A stretch of DNA of 14,243 bases from CASQEL01 sp036655975 (lineage in GTDB: Bacteria; Desulfobacterota; Desulfovibrionia; Desulfovibrionales; Desulfovibrionaceae). Below, piece after piece: positions 5,437 through 13,465 of the stretch. The notes under the pieces are model-generated. The model searched no databases. It was not told the origin of the DNA and was given only the letters and a program-made list of their open reading frames with translations. Positions within the stretch are counted from its first letter, which is position 1. Each line of letters opens with the position of its first letter. Made by a program: the position numbers and the translations under genes. Location: contig JAVVPD010000059.1 in assembly GCA_036655975.1 (NCBI GenBank), forward strand, positions 1 to 14,243, given 5' to 3'.

Positions 5437-5988
5437 ATGACCGCGCAAACTATCCCCGCACCCGCAGGTGTTACCCTCAGTGTGAAGGTAGACGACAGCC
5501 AATTTAAAGAAGCCTTGAATCGCCTGCAAAGGCGGGCGCGGTACCTACAGCCCGCCTTTGCGGACATTGCAGGCCGTTTATTGCTCAGTGCCCAACACCG
5601 TTTTGAAAATCAGCAAGGCCCAGACGGGCAGGCGTGGCCCGCACTGCTGGCCAGCACCCTTGCAGCACGGGCAAAAGCGGGGAAAAGCGGCCCCATACTA
5701 CGCATTCAGGGCAACTTGCTCCGTTCATACACCCAGCGTTCAGACAATAGCGGCGCGGAAGTGGGGAGTAATTGGCTCTACGCCCGCATCCATGAATTGG
5801 GCGGCACAACCCGTGCCCACACCATCCGCCCCGTCAAGAAAAAAGCTTTAGCTTTCGGCAATGCCGTGGTGCGTTCGGTCAATCACCCTGGTTCTAAAAT
5901 TCCCGCCCGCTCCGTGTTGGGCGTGGATAATAAAGACGGTAAAGCCATTTTGCACACTATTCAGCATTATTTGGAGCAAGCACTATGA
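5437..5988 (+). CDS. G: Virion morphogenesis / tail completion protein, Mu gpG (P2 gpS) family
   Basis: 183 residues, ATG at 5437. After a variable start, KVDDSQFKEALNRLQRRARY, ADIAGRLLLSAQHRFENQQG, PDGQAWPALLASTLAAR, ILRIQGNLLRSY and AEVGSNWLYARIHELGGTTR match the phage virion morphogenesis family (Mu gpG, P2 gpS). It acts at the tail end facing the head. In Mu itself G sits between F and I; here it lies between gp36 and gp37, while the F-I gap is filled by the reverse-strand island. Its stop overlaps the ATG of the gp37-like gene (ATGA), showing coupling. Confidence 0.88.
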   Translation: MTAQTIPAPAGVTLSVKVDDSQFKEALNRLQRRARYLQPAFADIAGRLLLSAQHRFENQQGPDGQAWPALLASTLAARAKAGKSGPILRIQGNLLRSYTQRSDNSGAEVGSNWLYARIHELGGTTRAHTIRPVKKKALAFGNAVVRSVNHPGSKIPARSVLGVDNKDGKAILHTIQHYLEQAL

Positions 5989-6683
5989 TAGCCCTTATGG
6001 AAAACGCCATGGTGGAAAGGCTGCAATCAGCCTCAGACCTCGGCATCTTGGGATATAAACTCAAAACCGTGAGCACCTATGGCGGGCAATTGGACGATAT
6101 GGACGCCGTGCGCCGTCTGGCCCACGCGCTACCCGCCTGCCTTGTGGTCTGCTTGGGAGAATCACTGGATACAGACATGGGGGGCGGGCACTACCGCATG
6201 AAGGGGCGCTTTGCCGTTCTGGTGCTGGCCCATAATTCCCGCAATGAGCAAGCCCGCCGCCACGGTGCAGCGGGAAGCGTTGGCACATATCAGCTACGGC
6301 GTGATGTACGCATGTTGCTCTCTGATCAATCCTTGGGCCTCGGGCAGGGCTATCTTGTCCCCGAAGGAACCAAATCCTTTTTCACTGGAATATTTGACGA
6401 TTTGGAATTTTCTGTCCTGTCTGTAGAATTTTCAACCACATGGGTGGAAGAGTCTTCAGGACAACACGCGGACGTCCCCGCCCGCCTGACCCCCGAAATG
6501 GTAGAAGCTGCCCGCCCTTTAACCCCCGGTGTGCCCCCCGCCCCAGCCACCCTATTTGCTGCGGCCTTGGGCCTAGCCCCGTTTCGCCGGATCTATGCGG
6601 GGTGGCTTGCCCCCTGCTGCGTGGGGAAAAGTAGTACAAAAGTCACCTTTGAAGGAGAAAATTATGGCAAGCCTGTTTCTTAA
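5985..6683 (+). CDS. Mu gp37-like protein (DUF1834) with extended C-terminus
   Basis: 232 residues, ATG at 5985 overlapping the end of G by four bases. The domain lies in residues 1-160: MIALMENAMVERLQSAS, VSTYGGQLDDMDAVRRL, ACLVVCLGES, GHYRMKGRFAVLVLAHN, RHGAAGSVGTYQLRRDVRML and FSVLSVEFSTTWVEE, typical of DUF1834. From about 165 a Pro/Ala-rich tail (RPLTPGVPPAPATLFAAALG) and a basic/cysteine stretch follow. The frame then runs 20 bases into the gp38-like gene. The tail seems longer than usual for the family and may be read-through after loss of an earlier stop. A role at the tail terminus is assumed from position. Confidence 0.85.
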   Translation: MIALMENAMVERLQSASDLGILGYKLKTVSTYGGQLDDMDAVRRLAHALPACLVVCLGESLDTDMGGGHYRMKGRFAVLVLAHNSRNEQARRHGAAGSVGTYQLRRDVRMLLSDQSLGLGQGYLVPEGTKSFFTGIFDDLEFSVLSVEFSTTWVEESSGQHADVPARLTPEMVEAARPLTPGVPPAPATLFAAALGLAPFRRIYAGWLAPCCVGKSSTKVTFEGENYGKPVS

Positions 6684-6867
6684 ACCCGCTGTCGCGGGAA
6701 GCGTTGTGCGTGACCCGCAAGACGGTTCTCGCCTACCCGATGAAGGCGCGGAAAAGCCCGCCACCCCCTATTGGCGGCGGCTGCTGTATACCGGAGACGT
6801 GCACGTGTGCCCCCCCCAAAACCCCAAACAGAGTAAAGCTCTTTCAACGACAAACCCTAAGGAGTAA
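6664..6867 (+). CDS. Mu gp38-like small protein (DUF2635)
   Basis: 67 residues. The ATG at 6664 has AAGGAGA upstream; the longer open frame starting at 6595 is rejected because it lacks such a site. MASLFLKPAVAGSVVRDPQD, then GSRLPDEGAEKPATPYWRRLL and YTGDVHV, is the DUF2635 pattern (charge-rich, YWRRRL motif). This gene always precedes the sheath gene in Mu-like phages. The C-terminal 20 residues are a polar, Lys/Ser-rich tail. It overlaps the gp37-like gene by 20 bases, so the two are translated from one message. Function not established. Confidence 0.85.
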   Translation: MASLFLKPAVAGSVVRDPQDGSRLPDEGAEKPATPYWRRLLYTGDVHVCPPQNPKQSKALSTTNPKE

Positions 6868-6873
6868 ACGCAC

Positions 6874-8358
6874 ATGACTACTGTCAGCGGCTTGGTATCC
6901 TTCAATCAAATATCGACATATCTACGATTGCCAGGATTTTATATGGAAATGGATAACAGCATGGCTGTGCAAGGTCTCGCGCTGGATCGCCCCAGAATTC
7001 TCATGTTGGGGCAAAAGGCCACCTCCGGCACTGCCAGCCCCGCCACCGTAGTGCGCGTGTCCAGTGTGGATGAAGGCACAAGCCTGTTTGGGAAAGGTTC
7101 CATGCTGGAACGCATGGTGAAAAAAGTCAAAGCTGCCCATGAATACGGTGACTTATGGTGTCTGCCCCTTGCGGATACCACCGTGGGGCAGGCAGCCACC
7201 GCCAGCATCACCCTTACAGGAACGGCGGTAAGGGCTGGCACACTGAATGTCTATATCGGCGGTCAGAGAGTGCGCGTTGCAGCAGCCAAGGCCGCCACCG
7301 CCGCCAGTGTAGCCGCCTTGCTGGCTGCAGCTATCAACGCCGCGCCTGATTTGGGCACGCTGGCTACGGTACTTGAGGGTGTTGTTACCCTGACCAGCAC
7401 CTTTAAGGGAGAAGTGGGCAACGGGCGGGACGTGCGCGTCAACTACTATACCGATGAACGCTTGCCCGAGGGCCTGAAAGCTGTGTGTACGCTGTTTAAG
7501 GACGGCACGGGTAACCCCGATTTATCCACCGCCTTGGCAGCCCTTGGTGATACGCAATATCATTATGTTATCACCCCCTACACCGACAGTGCCAATATGG
7601 ACGCGCTGGAAGCAGTGTTACGTGAACGCTGGGGCGCGGAAAAACAGGTGGAAGGCATTATCTTTTCCGCCGCTACGGGGGCTTTGTCCCGTCTGACCAC
7701 CTTAGGCAATGGCTTAAATTGCGAGTTTTTATCCATTCTGGGTCTGCGTGGCACCCCCACCCCTGCCTATGAGCTGGCGGCCTCCTACGGCGCGGTTGCT
7801 GCCAAGCATTTGGATGAAGACCCCGCCCGCCCCCTGCAAACGCTGATTTTGCCCGATGTCATGGCCCCAATTCAACAGGATCAATTGCCCGGCCCTGAAC
7901 GTAATACCCTTCTTTGGGAGGGCATTGCCACGGCTACGGCAGATGCGGACGGCAAAGTACGCATCGAACGCGAAGTCAGCACTTATAAGCTCAATGCGTG
8001 GGGCCTGCCAGACCCTAGCTATCTGGACATCAACACGCCAGCTACTTGTTCTGTATTGCGGCGCACTTGGCGTAGCCGCATGGCCCAGCGTTATCCCCGC
8101 CATATGCTGGCTAAAGACGGTAGCCCCGCAGCTCTTTCGGGGAAGGCGGTCGCAACCCCTTCCACACTGAGGGCGGAAATGATTGCCTTAGCCCGCCTGT
8201 GGGAAGAATCCGCATGGGTGGAAGACGTGGACACCTTTAAAAAGAAACTGGAAGTGATGCGAAATACCAATAATCCCAACCGCGTTGACTGTATCTTGCC
8301 GCCAGACCTCGTTAACCAATTGCGACAAGTGGCGGCTTTGCTGCAATTCAGAGTGTAG
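6874..8358 (+). CDS. L: Contractile tail sheath protein (Mu gpL)
   Basis: 494 residues, close to Mu gpL; ATG at 6874 with AAGGAG about nine bases upstream. The N-terminus SGLVSFNQISTYLRLPGFYM, then LALDRPRILMLGQKAT, FGKGSMLERMVKKVKAAHE and YGDLWCLPL, is the gpL-type start. An Ala/Thr-rich inserted beta domain (about 120-190) contains VYIGGQRVRVAAAKAATAAS and VTLTSTFKGEVGN. The C-terminal core includes WGLPDPSYLDINTPATCSVL and LEVMRNTNNPNRVDCILPPD. This layout, a variable middle domain in a conserved sheath core, is standard. The protein polymerises around the tube and contracts during infection. Confidence 0.95.
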   Translation: MTTVSGLVSFNQISTYLRLPGFYMEMDNSMAVQGLALDRPRILMLGQKATSGTASPATVVRVSSVDEGTSLFGKGSMLERMVKKVKAAHEYGDLWCLPLADTTVGQAATASITLTGTAVRAGTLNVYIGGQRVRVAAAKAATAASVAALLAAAINAAPDLGTLATVLEGVVTLTSTFKGEVGNGRDVRVNYYTDERLPEGLKAVCTLFKDGTGNPDLSTALAALGDTQYHYVITPYTDSANMDALEAVLRERWGAEKQVEGIIFSAATGALSRLTTLGNGLNCEFLSILGLRGTPTPAYELAASYGAVAAKHLDEDPARPLQTLILPDVMAPIQQDQLPGPERNTLLWEGIATATADADGKVRIEREVSTYKLNAWGLPDPSYLDINTPATCSVLRRTWRSRMAQRYPRHMLAKDGSPAALSGKAVATPSTLRAEMIALARLWEESAWVEDVDTFKKKLEVMRNTNNPNRVDCILPPDLVNQLRQVAALLQFRV

Positions 8359-8366
8359 GAGTCAGC

Positions 8367-8717
8367 ATGCAATATTTCGGAAGAGCTACCATCGTTATCA
8401 ACGGCAGAGCACTTGACTCCATGCCCGGTGCAAAAATTGAATTGGGCGGTGTCATTCGCAAATCTAAAACCACGGATTCCCGTGTGGGCTATGTGGAAGA
8501 AATGGCCCCCGGTCGCGTGGAATGCGAAATTGCCGTCTCCAAAAATACCCAAATTGAAGAATTACGCTCACTGGTGGACGCCACCGTCATTTTTAGTGCG
8601 GACACGGGACAACAATGGCTTGTGCGTGAAGCTTTCACTGAAGATGGCTTAAAAGCCGAAGGTAAAGACGGCAAAATGTCCCTCAAACTCACAGGCCAGC
8701 CCGCAGAGCCTGCATAA
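8367..8717 (+). CDS. M: Tail tube protein (Mu gpM)
   Basis: 116 residues, close to Mu gpM (about 118). ATG at 8367, AGGAG overlapping the end of the sheath gene. MQYFGRATIVINGRALDSMPG, AKIELGGVIRKSKTTDSRVG, YVEEMAPGRVECEIAVSKNT, and the C-terminal VREAFTEDGLKAEGKDGKMS make up the small beta-barrel tube subunit of Mu-type tails. It stacks as rings inside the sheath and forms the DNA channel, assembled around the tape measure. The tail chaperone gene follows directly. Confidence 0.92.
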   Translation: MQYFGRATIVINGRALDSMPGAKIELGGVIRKSKTTDSRVGYVEEMAPGRVECEIAVSKNTQIEELRSLVDATVIFSADTGQQWLVREAFTEDGLKAEGKDGKMSLKLTGQPAEPA

Positions 8718-8729
8718 ATGGAGAACATC

Positions 8730-9011
8730 ATGACAGACAACACAGACACGTTACGCACAGCGCACATAACCTTTTCGTACCCACTTCATTTCGGGGAACA
8801 AACATGGCCCGAAGTCACCATGACAGAACCTTTAGTGTCTGATCAATTAGCTGTAGATGAAGCGGGCCAAACCAATGGGCAATTTGAGGCTCGCCTTATC
8901 GCCCGTCAATGCGGCCTGCCTTTTGAGGCCGTGCGCCAGATGCGAACCTGCGATTATAATAAATTGAGTACGGCCTTCAAAACTTTTTTATCTGGCCCCG
9001 CCAGCAAGTAA
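8730..9011 (+). CDS. Tail assembly chaperone, Mu gp41-like (zero-frame product)
   Basis: 93 residues. The ATG at 8730 is preferred over the one at 8718, because GGAG (8721-8724) sits correctly before it and 8718 abuts the tube gene stop. The protein begins MTDNTDTLRTAHITFSYPLHF and contains VTMTEPLVSDQLAVDEAGQT, ARLIARQCGLPFEAVRQMRT and YNKLSTAF, the pattern of small chaperones that coat the tape measure in Mu- and P2-type tails. It lies between the tube and tape measure genes, where almost all tailed phages encode such a pair. A slippery site at 8984-8990 near its end allows a longer product (see the frameshift entries). Confidence 0.88.
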   Translation: MTDNTDTLRTAHITFSYPLHFGEQTWPEVTMTEPLVSDQLAVDEAGQTNGQFEARLIARQCGLPFEAVRQMRTCDYNKLSTAFKTFLSGPASK

Positions 9012-9017
9012 GGCGGG
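8984..9017 (+). promoter_or_regulatory. Programmed -1 ribosomal frameshift signal
   Basis: T TTT TTA (8984-8990) is aligned exactly with the gp41 codons ACT TTT TTA, so both tRNAs can re-pair after a one-base slip. Six bases later a perfect 6-bp GC stem follows, CCCGCC (8997-9002) with GGCGGG (9012-9017). Its 9-base loop holds the zero-frame stop TAA (9009-9011). GCCAGC (9000-9005) could alternatively pair with GCTGGC (9028-9033), allowing a competing or extended structure. The heptamer is the same as the HIV-1 gag-pol slippery site. Confidence 0.85.
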
Positions 9018-9133
9018 ATGTGTTGCGGCTGGCAAAGGCTAGCGGTTTTGGCTTGAGCGAAATAAAGGCCATGCCTCTACGGGAACTGGTATTGTGGTGT
9101 GCGGAACTGACTGGGGAGGATTTTAGCATATGA
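8990..9133 (+). CDS. gp42-like C-terminal part of the gp41-42 frameshift product
   Basis: This -1 frame stretch (47 codons from 8990, stop TGA at 9131-9133) reads on from gp41 after a slip at 8984-8990. It gives a 134-residue fusion whose extra part is IWPRQQVRRDVLRLAKASGF, then LSEIKAMPLRELVLWCAELT ending EDFSI. The LxxLPLxELxxW-like pattern is usual for the second tail-chaperone frame. It lacks a good start of its own; a GTG at 9020 with AAGG upstream is a weak alternative. Its TGA overlaps the ATG of the tape measure gene (ATGA). Fusion through frameshifting is known for these genes in many phages; it is inferred here from sequence. Confidence 0.82.
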   Translation: MWPRQQVRRDVLRLAKASGFGLSEIKAMPLRELVLWCAELTGEDFSI

Positions 9134-12100
9134 ACGGAAGTATGGCTGTTAATGTGCTCATCGGGGCTTCTCTTGCCAGTGGTTTTGGTTCCACTTTGCA
9201 AAATGCGGTGGGGCAAATAGGCGGCCTAGCCGCAGGGGGGGCCATGCTTGCCGGCGCCGTGTCCGGTGCTGCCAACTTTGAGCATACCCTCAAGGCCACC
9301 GCCATCACCGCAGACATGACAGACGCGCAAATTGGTAAACTACGCACCAATTTGCGTGGTTTGGCGGTGCCAGAATCTACCAATCAATCCGTAGCTGCCC
9401 TAGAAAAAGGTTTTAATGCCCTTGTTTCCGCAGGCATGAGCGCGGTAAAAGCGGAAGCCAGCCTCTATGCCATTGGGCGTACAGCCACTGCTACAGGGGC
9501 GGGCATGGAAGACCTTGCCAAAACCGCCTATGTGCTTGTGGAAACACTGGGCATTGCCCCCGATGCCCTCACAGGAGAACTGGACAGGCTAGCTTTTGCG
9601 GGCAAGGCGGGAGCCTTTGAACTCAAAGACATGGCCCGTTATTTCCCCATGCTCGGTGCGGGGGCCAAAAATTTAGGGCTCAAAGGCTCGGAAGCCGTGT
9701 CCACGATGTCCGCTGCTTTGCAGATTGCCAAACGCGGCGCGGGCGATCCGTCCGAAGCTGCGAATAATATGGCTAATTTTATGAAGGCCCTTACCTCACC
9801 AGAGGTGCTAAAAAATGCCAAAGACGCGGGAATTAACATTAAAAAAGTTCTCCGCGGTGCATGGGCAAAGGGCGAAAATCCTTTTGTTGCCGTTATGGAC
9901 GCAATCCAAGCAAAGGTAGGAAATGACCCTTTTAAAATTGGGAAAATATTTCACGATTCTCAAGTGCAAAATTTTCTCAAGCCCATGCTGGCAGATTATA
10001 CGGAATTTAAAAAACTTAAGACCGATATAGAATCCCAAAGTGCGGGTACTGTGGATGCAGATTTTGCCCGCATGATGGATACGACCAAAGAACAAATGCA
10101 GGCACTCTCTAACACCGTGGACATGTTGGGTGATTCTATCGGAACGGCACTCCTTCCGCAGACAAAAGCCTTACTTGGCAATTTGATCGGTGTTGTGGGT
10201 GCATTGACAGATTTTGCAGAGTCAAGCCCCGAAGTTATTAGCATGGCAGGCCATGTGCTCGTATGCGGTACGGCTTTTGTGGCCTTGGGTAAATCCACAA
10301 GCATGGGTAAAACCTTACTTTCCAGCTTCACTTCCAGCGGGGGCACATGGCTACAAGGCTTGCGTAACGATTTTCGCGCCGCGCAAGCGGCTGCCGCCGC
10401 ACAGCCCCCGCTCATGACCCGTATCGGCAATTCTTTTCGCGCTGCTGGCAGCTCTGCTCGGGGTTTAGGCACAAATATTCGGGGGATGGGCGCGGCTTTA
10501 GGAAGCATTCCCACACGTCTCAGGGCCGCTGGGGGAGCGGCGGGCGTGTTTCGCGTGGGACTTTCTGGTTTACGCACGGGGCTGCTAGGCACCCGCGTGG
10601 GTATCATGGGCATAGGCCGCGCCATTAAGGGCCTGTTTATGACCAATCCTCTAGGCTGGCTGTTCGCCGCGGTGGAATTTGGCACCATGCTGTACGACTC
10701 GTGGGAACCTTTCAGGCAGATTGTTGATAAAATTTGGCTGGGTATCAAAAAAGTAGGCGGAGCCATAGGCGAATTTTTTGGCTGGGGCGACAAAGGTAAG
10801 GACGCCCCTTCCCCGCAAGCGTCGTCTGCTTCCCCTTCCACCACCCCCGCTTCTGACGATACCGCCTTTATAGGCCCGCGCAGGCCGGGCGAAGGCGTGA
10901 ACAAACCGGGCACTGCCATTGAACAGGCGCAAAAAAATAAAGAACAACTGGAATCCAAAATGACAGCCCTGCAAGAGCGGCAGGTGCAAGCACCGCAAGA
11001 ACAACGCTTCAAGCATGAGATAGCGTTGACTGTGCGTTTACCCGAAGGTGTCACGGCCTCAAGCGCCGCTCATACGGGTGCATCAAACACCACCATCAAT
11101 GTCCGCACGGGGCAACTTATGGCCTATTGGCGTTACACATTACGCAAAGCCTCCTTTCGGGGAGTGGAATTTGAGGTGGAAAGCCGCGATACGTCTGGGG
11201 GCCGCCGTCTTGTGGTGCACGAATACCCCCGCCGTGATGAAGCCTATCCCGAAGATATGGGCCGTAAGCACCACACCCTTTCGGTTTCCGCCTTTCAATT
11301 CGGGCCGGAATATTTAGGCCCTTGCAATAAACTTTTGGAAGCCTTGGAAAAAGAAGGTGAAGGCGAATACATCGACCCATGGGGCACAACGCACCGAGTT
11401 GTTGTGGCAAGCTATTCCAGTACCGAACGCCAGCAGCAAGGCGGTTATGTCAGTTTTCGGATTACTTTTGAGGAAAGTAGCCCCTCTCCCGCGCATAACA
11501 GCACAACAGACAGCGCTGCAAAATTACAGCAAGCAACGCTTTCCGCACGGTTAGCGGTGTTACAACACGCCATCCACCAATGGCGCGGGCTTGTGCCCGA
11601 TGCCGTAATTCATATGACGCGCTACCTCGACCCGCTCTTGCAAGCCTGCGGCTTGTTGGGACAGGGCCTGAGCCTAGCGCGCGGCGTGGTATCTTTGCCC
11701 GCCGTCATTTTGGGGCAACTCATGCACAATGGCCTGCTTATGCCGGGTATAGGCAGTTTGAACGCGCTGGCAGCCACACCGGACGCGCTTATGGACTTAT
11801 TCAGCAATCTTGTCAGTCAGAATGTCCGTACGGAGGGAAACAACAGTATGGGGCGCGTCCAGTCGGGTCTCACTTTAGCCCGCAGTGCGGGTAGGCCCGC
11901 AGGCTTGTCAGGTGATATCCCCTTGTTGGAACTTGTGGCACATTTGACACAAAAAACTCCGCAAAACATGTGTACCCTTGCCGAAGCGCAATTGGGCTTT
12001 GCCCTACTGGAAGCCACTGAAGCCGTAGCAATACATAATTTTGACACAGCGGACGAAGCCCGCGCCACAGAGCAAACGCTTTGTCAGGGGTTCACCGCGC

Positions 12101-12369
12101 TTATGCAGGAGGCTCCCGATCCGCTCTATGTGACCCTTGCCGATACCCGTACCGCGCTCGTGCGCGACATCCGTTCTCGTGCTGCCAATCTTGACACATT
12201 AGACACGGTTACGCCTCTTCAAACCTTGCCCGCACTCCTGTTAGCCTATCAACTATACGGCACCGCCGCGCGGGAGGAAGAACTCTTGCGCCGCAATCCT
12301 GCACGTCATCCGGGCTTTTTATCGGGTGGCAAGGCTCTTATCGTGCGTAAGGAGCAAAAACGTGTCTAA
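9130..12369 (+). CDS. Tape measure protein fused in frame to DNA circularisation protein N
   Basis: 1079 residues with no internal stop. ATG at 9130, GGAGGA at 9115-9120. Residues 1 to about 655 are a tape measure: an ANFEHTLKATAITADMTDA start, a TP901-type helical core (about 45-390), hydrophobic segments near SMAGHVLVCGTAFVALG and LGWLFAAVEFGTML, a Pro/Ser-rich linker (about 560-590) and a coiled stretch EQAQKNKEQLESKMTALQER. It ends near TTINVRTG, as separate tape measures do. From residue 664 (MAYWRYTLRKASFRGVEFEV) a complete gpN-type circularisation/hub protein follows. These are normally two genes. The fusion may be real, be cut later, or be bypassed by starting at 11119. The stop overlaps the gpP start by eight bases. 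Confidence 0.85.
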   Translation: MNGSMAVNVLIGASLASGFGSTLQNAVGQIGGLAAGGAMLAGAVSGAANFEHTLKATAITADMTDAQIGKLRTNLRGLAVPESTNQSVAALEKGFNALVSAGMSAVKAEASLYAIGRTATATGAGMEDLAKTAYVLVETLGIAPDALTGELDRLAFAGKAGAFELKDMARYFPMLGAGAKNLGLKGSEAVSTMSAALQIAKRGAGDPSEAANNMANFMKALTSPEVLKNAKDAGINIKKVLRGAWAKGENPFVAVMDAIQAKVGNDPFKIGKIFHDSQVQNFLKPMLADYTEFKKLKTDIESQSAGTVDADFARMMDTTKEQMQALSNTVDMLGDSIGTALLPQTKALLGNLIGVVGALTDFAESSPEVISMAGHVLVCGTAFVALGKSTSMGKTLLSSFTSSGGTWLQGLRNDFRAAQAAAAAQPPLMTRIGNSFRAAGSSARGLGTNIRGMGAALGSIPTRLRAAGGAAGVFRVGLSGLRTGLLGTRVGIMGIGRAIKGLFMTNPLGWLFAAVEFGTMLYDSWEPFRQIVDKIWLGIKKVGGAIGEFFGWGDKGKDAPSPQASSASPSTTPASDDTAFIGPRRPGEGVNKPGTAIEQAQKNKEQLESKMTALQERQVQAPQEQRFKHEIALTVRLPEGVTASSAAHTGASNTTINVRTGQLMAYWRYTLRKASFRGVEFEVESRDTSGGRRLVVHEYPRRDEAYPEDMGRKHHTLSVSAFQFGPEYLGPCNKLLEALEKEGEGEYIDPWGTTHRVVVASYSSTERQQQGGYVSFRITFEESSPSPAHNSTTDSAAKLQQATLSARLAVLQHAIHQWRGLVPDAVIHMTRYLDPLLQACGLLGQGLSLARGVVSLPAVILGQLMHNGLLMPGIGSLNALAATPDALMDLFSNLVSQNVRTEGNNSMGRVQSGLTLARSAGRPAGLSGDIPLLELVAHLTQKTPQNMCTLAEAQLGFALLEATEAVAIHNFDTADEARATEQTLCQGFTALMQEAPDPLYVTLADTRTALVRDIRSRAANLDTLDTVTPLQTLPALLLAYQLYGTAAREEELLRRNPARHPGFLSGGKALIVRKEQKRV
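11119..12369 (+). other. N: gpN (DNA circularisation protein, DNA_circ_N) module of the fused gene, with possible own start
   Basis: From ATG 11119 the same frame would give a 416-residue protein of ordinary gpN size. Its N-terminal about 120 residues, with KASFRGVEFEVESRDTSGGR, VVHEYPRRDEAYPEDMGRKH, CNKLLEALEKEGEGEYIDPW and SYSSTERQQQGGYVSFRITF, match DNA_circ_N. The rest is helical, with hydrophobic stretches near LSLARGVVSLPAVILGQLM. Mu N forms part of the baseplate/tail hub (named for circularised infecting DNA). The only ribosome-site candidate is a weak CGGGG (11108-11112), so separate expression is uncertain. Confidence 0.75.
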
Positions 12370-13465
12370 CTATACAGGACAAAATCCTTTAGTAACCTTG
12401 AAGGTTAACGGAAAAATTCACCGAGGTTGGCTTTCCTGTTCCATTCAACTCAATTTAGACGCTCTTGCAGGGGCTTTTAGCCTATCTCTTTCCCATCGAT
12501 GGCTCGAGGGAGGAAAAGTGCACAGCCTGCACCTTGACGAGGGCGCTCCCTGCACGCTGGATGTAGACGGGCAAACCGTTGTTACAGGCTATATTGTGGA
12601 CGTGAACCCGTCTTTTGCGGCGACTGCCCATCAAATTACCGTGCAAGGCGCGGATAAAGCGGCAGACCTCGTGGATTGCTCGGCCCCTGTCAAAGACTGG
12701 CACGGCCGTAGTTTAGAGCAAATTGCGGGGGATATTTGCGCGCCTTTCGGCATCAAGCTGCATTGCCTGAGTAATACTGGGGCTGTTTTTAGCAAGTTTG
12801 CCACTAATCCGGGGGATACGTGCGCTTCCACCCTTGAACGCCTGCTCCGTCAGCGCGGCTTATGGGCATGGTCGGACGGAGTGGGCGGCTTGAATATCGG
12901 CGCGCCTGCTTTGCACAGCCCTGTTGAAACTCTCGCTCGTGGCAAAAACATACTTTCAGGCCAAACAAAGCGGAGCATGGCAGAACGTTTTTCCACCTAT
13001 GCCGTGATGGGCCAGCACAATCCGGCGGCTGCATCCGCCGATAACGATGCTGACGACACCCCCGCGCCAAAACTTCACCCTACGGGAACGGCCCAAGATA
13101 AAGGCGTATCTCGGTATCGTCCTTTACTTATTGTTGCTGAGGCCGAAGGCGGCGGCCCGTCCTTTGGTGTGCGGGCACACTTTGAAGCCCGTGTGCGCGC
13201 AGCAAAAGGGCATAAACCCGTCATACAAGTGCAGGGCTGGCGCACGGCACAGGGGCTGCTCTGGCAGGCAGGGCAAACGGTCACTATGGACGATGACTGG
13301 CTCGGTGTCGAAGGCCCGTGGCTTATTAGTAATGTGGAATTTTCTCAAAGTGGCAATGGCGGGAGCACTACGCGCCTCAGCTTATCCAAGGCGGAGGCTT
13401 TTGACCTACTCCCCCAACCAGAAAAAGCCAAAAAGAAAAAACAAAGTGATGACGATGATGAATAA
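12362..13465 (+). CDS. P: Baseplate hub protein (Mu gpP / gp44)
   Basis: 367 residues. The GTG at 12362 is chosen because AAGGAG (12349-12354) precedes it at seven bases; an ATG at 12326 would overlap N further and lacks a site. The order of VTLKVNGKIHRGWLSCSIQL, AGAFSLSLSHRW, LDVDGQTVVTGYIVDVNPSF, VQGADKAADLVDCSAP, LEQIAGDICAPFGIKL and STLERLLRQRGLWAWSDG fits the gpP/T4 gp27-like hub family. The C-terminal third, after VMGQHNP, contains a long D/A-rich linker and QVQGWRTAQGLLWQAGQTVT. The protein ends in an odd charged tail, PEKAKKKKQSDDDDE. It joins the spike (gp45) to the tube. Confidence 0.9.
   Translation: MSNYTGQNPLVTLKVNGKIHRGWLSCSIQLNLDALAGAFSLSLSHRWLEGGKVHSLHLDEGAPCTLDVDGQTVVTGYIVDVNPSFAATAHQITVQGADKAADLVDCSAPVKDWHGRSLEQIAGDICAPFGIKLHCLSNTGAVFSKFATNPGDTCASTLERLLRQRGLWAWSDGVGGLNIGAPALHSPVETLARGKNILSGQTKRSMAERFSTYAVMGQHNPAAASADNDADDTPAPKLHPTGTAQDKGVSRYRPLLIVAEAEGGGPSFGVRAHFEARVRAAKGHKPVIQVQGWRTAQGLLWQAGQTVTMDDDWLGVEGPWLISNVEFSQSGNGGSTTRLSLSKAEAFDLLPQPEKAKKKKQSDDDDE

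Noticed and set aside
9020..9133. Independent gp42 gene starting at GTG 9020
   Set aside because: Weak AAGG site only, and the conserved frame already begins upstream at the slippery site; frameshift explains it better, though this stays a possible alternative.
9996..11054. 352-codon minus-strand ORF opposite the tape measure gene
   Set aside because: Low-complexity Ser/Pro/Ala/Cys translation produced by codon bias of the plus-strand gene; no promoter or ribosome site seen.
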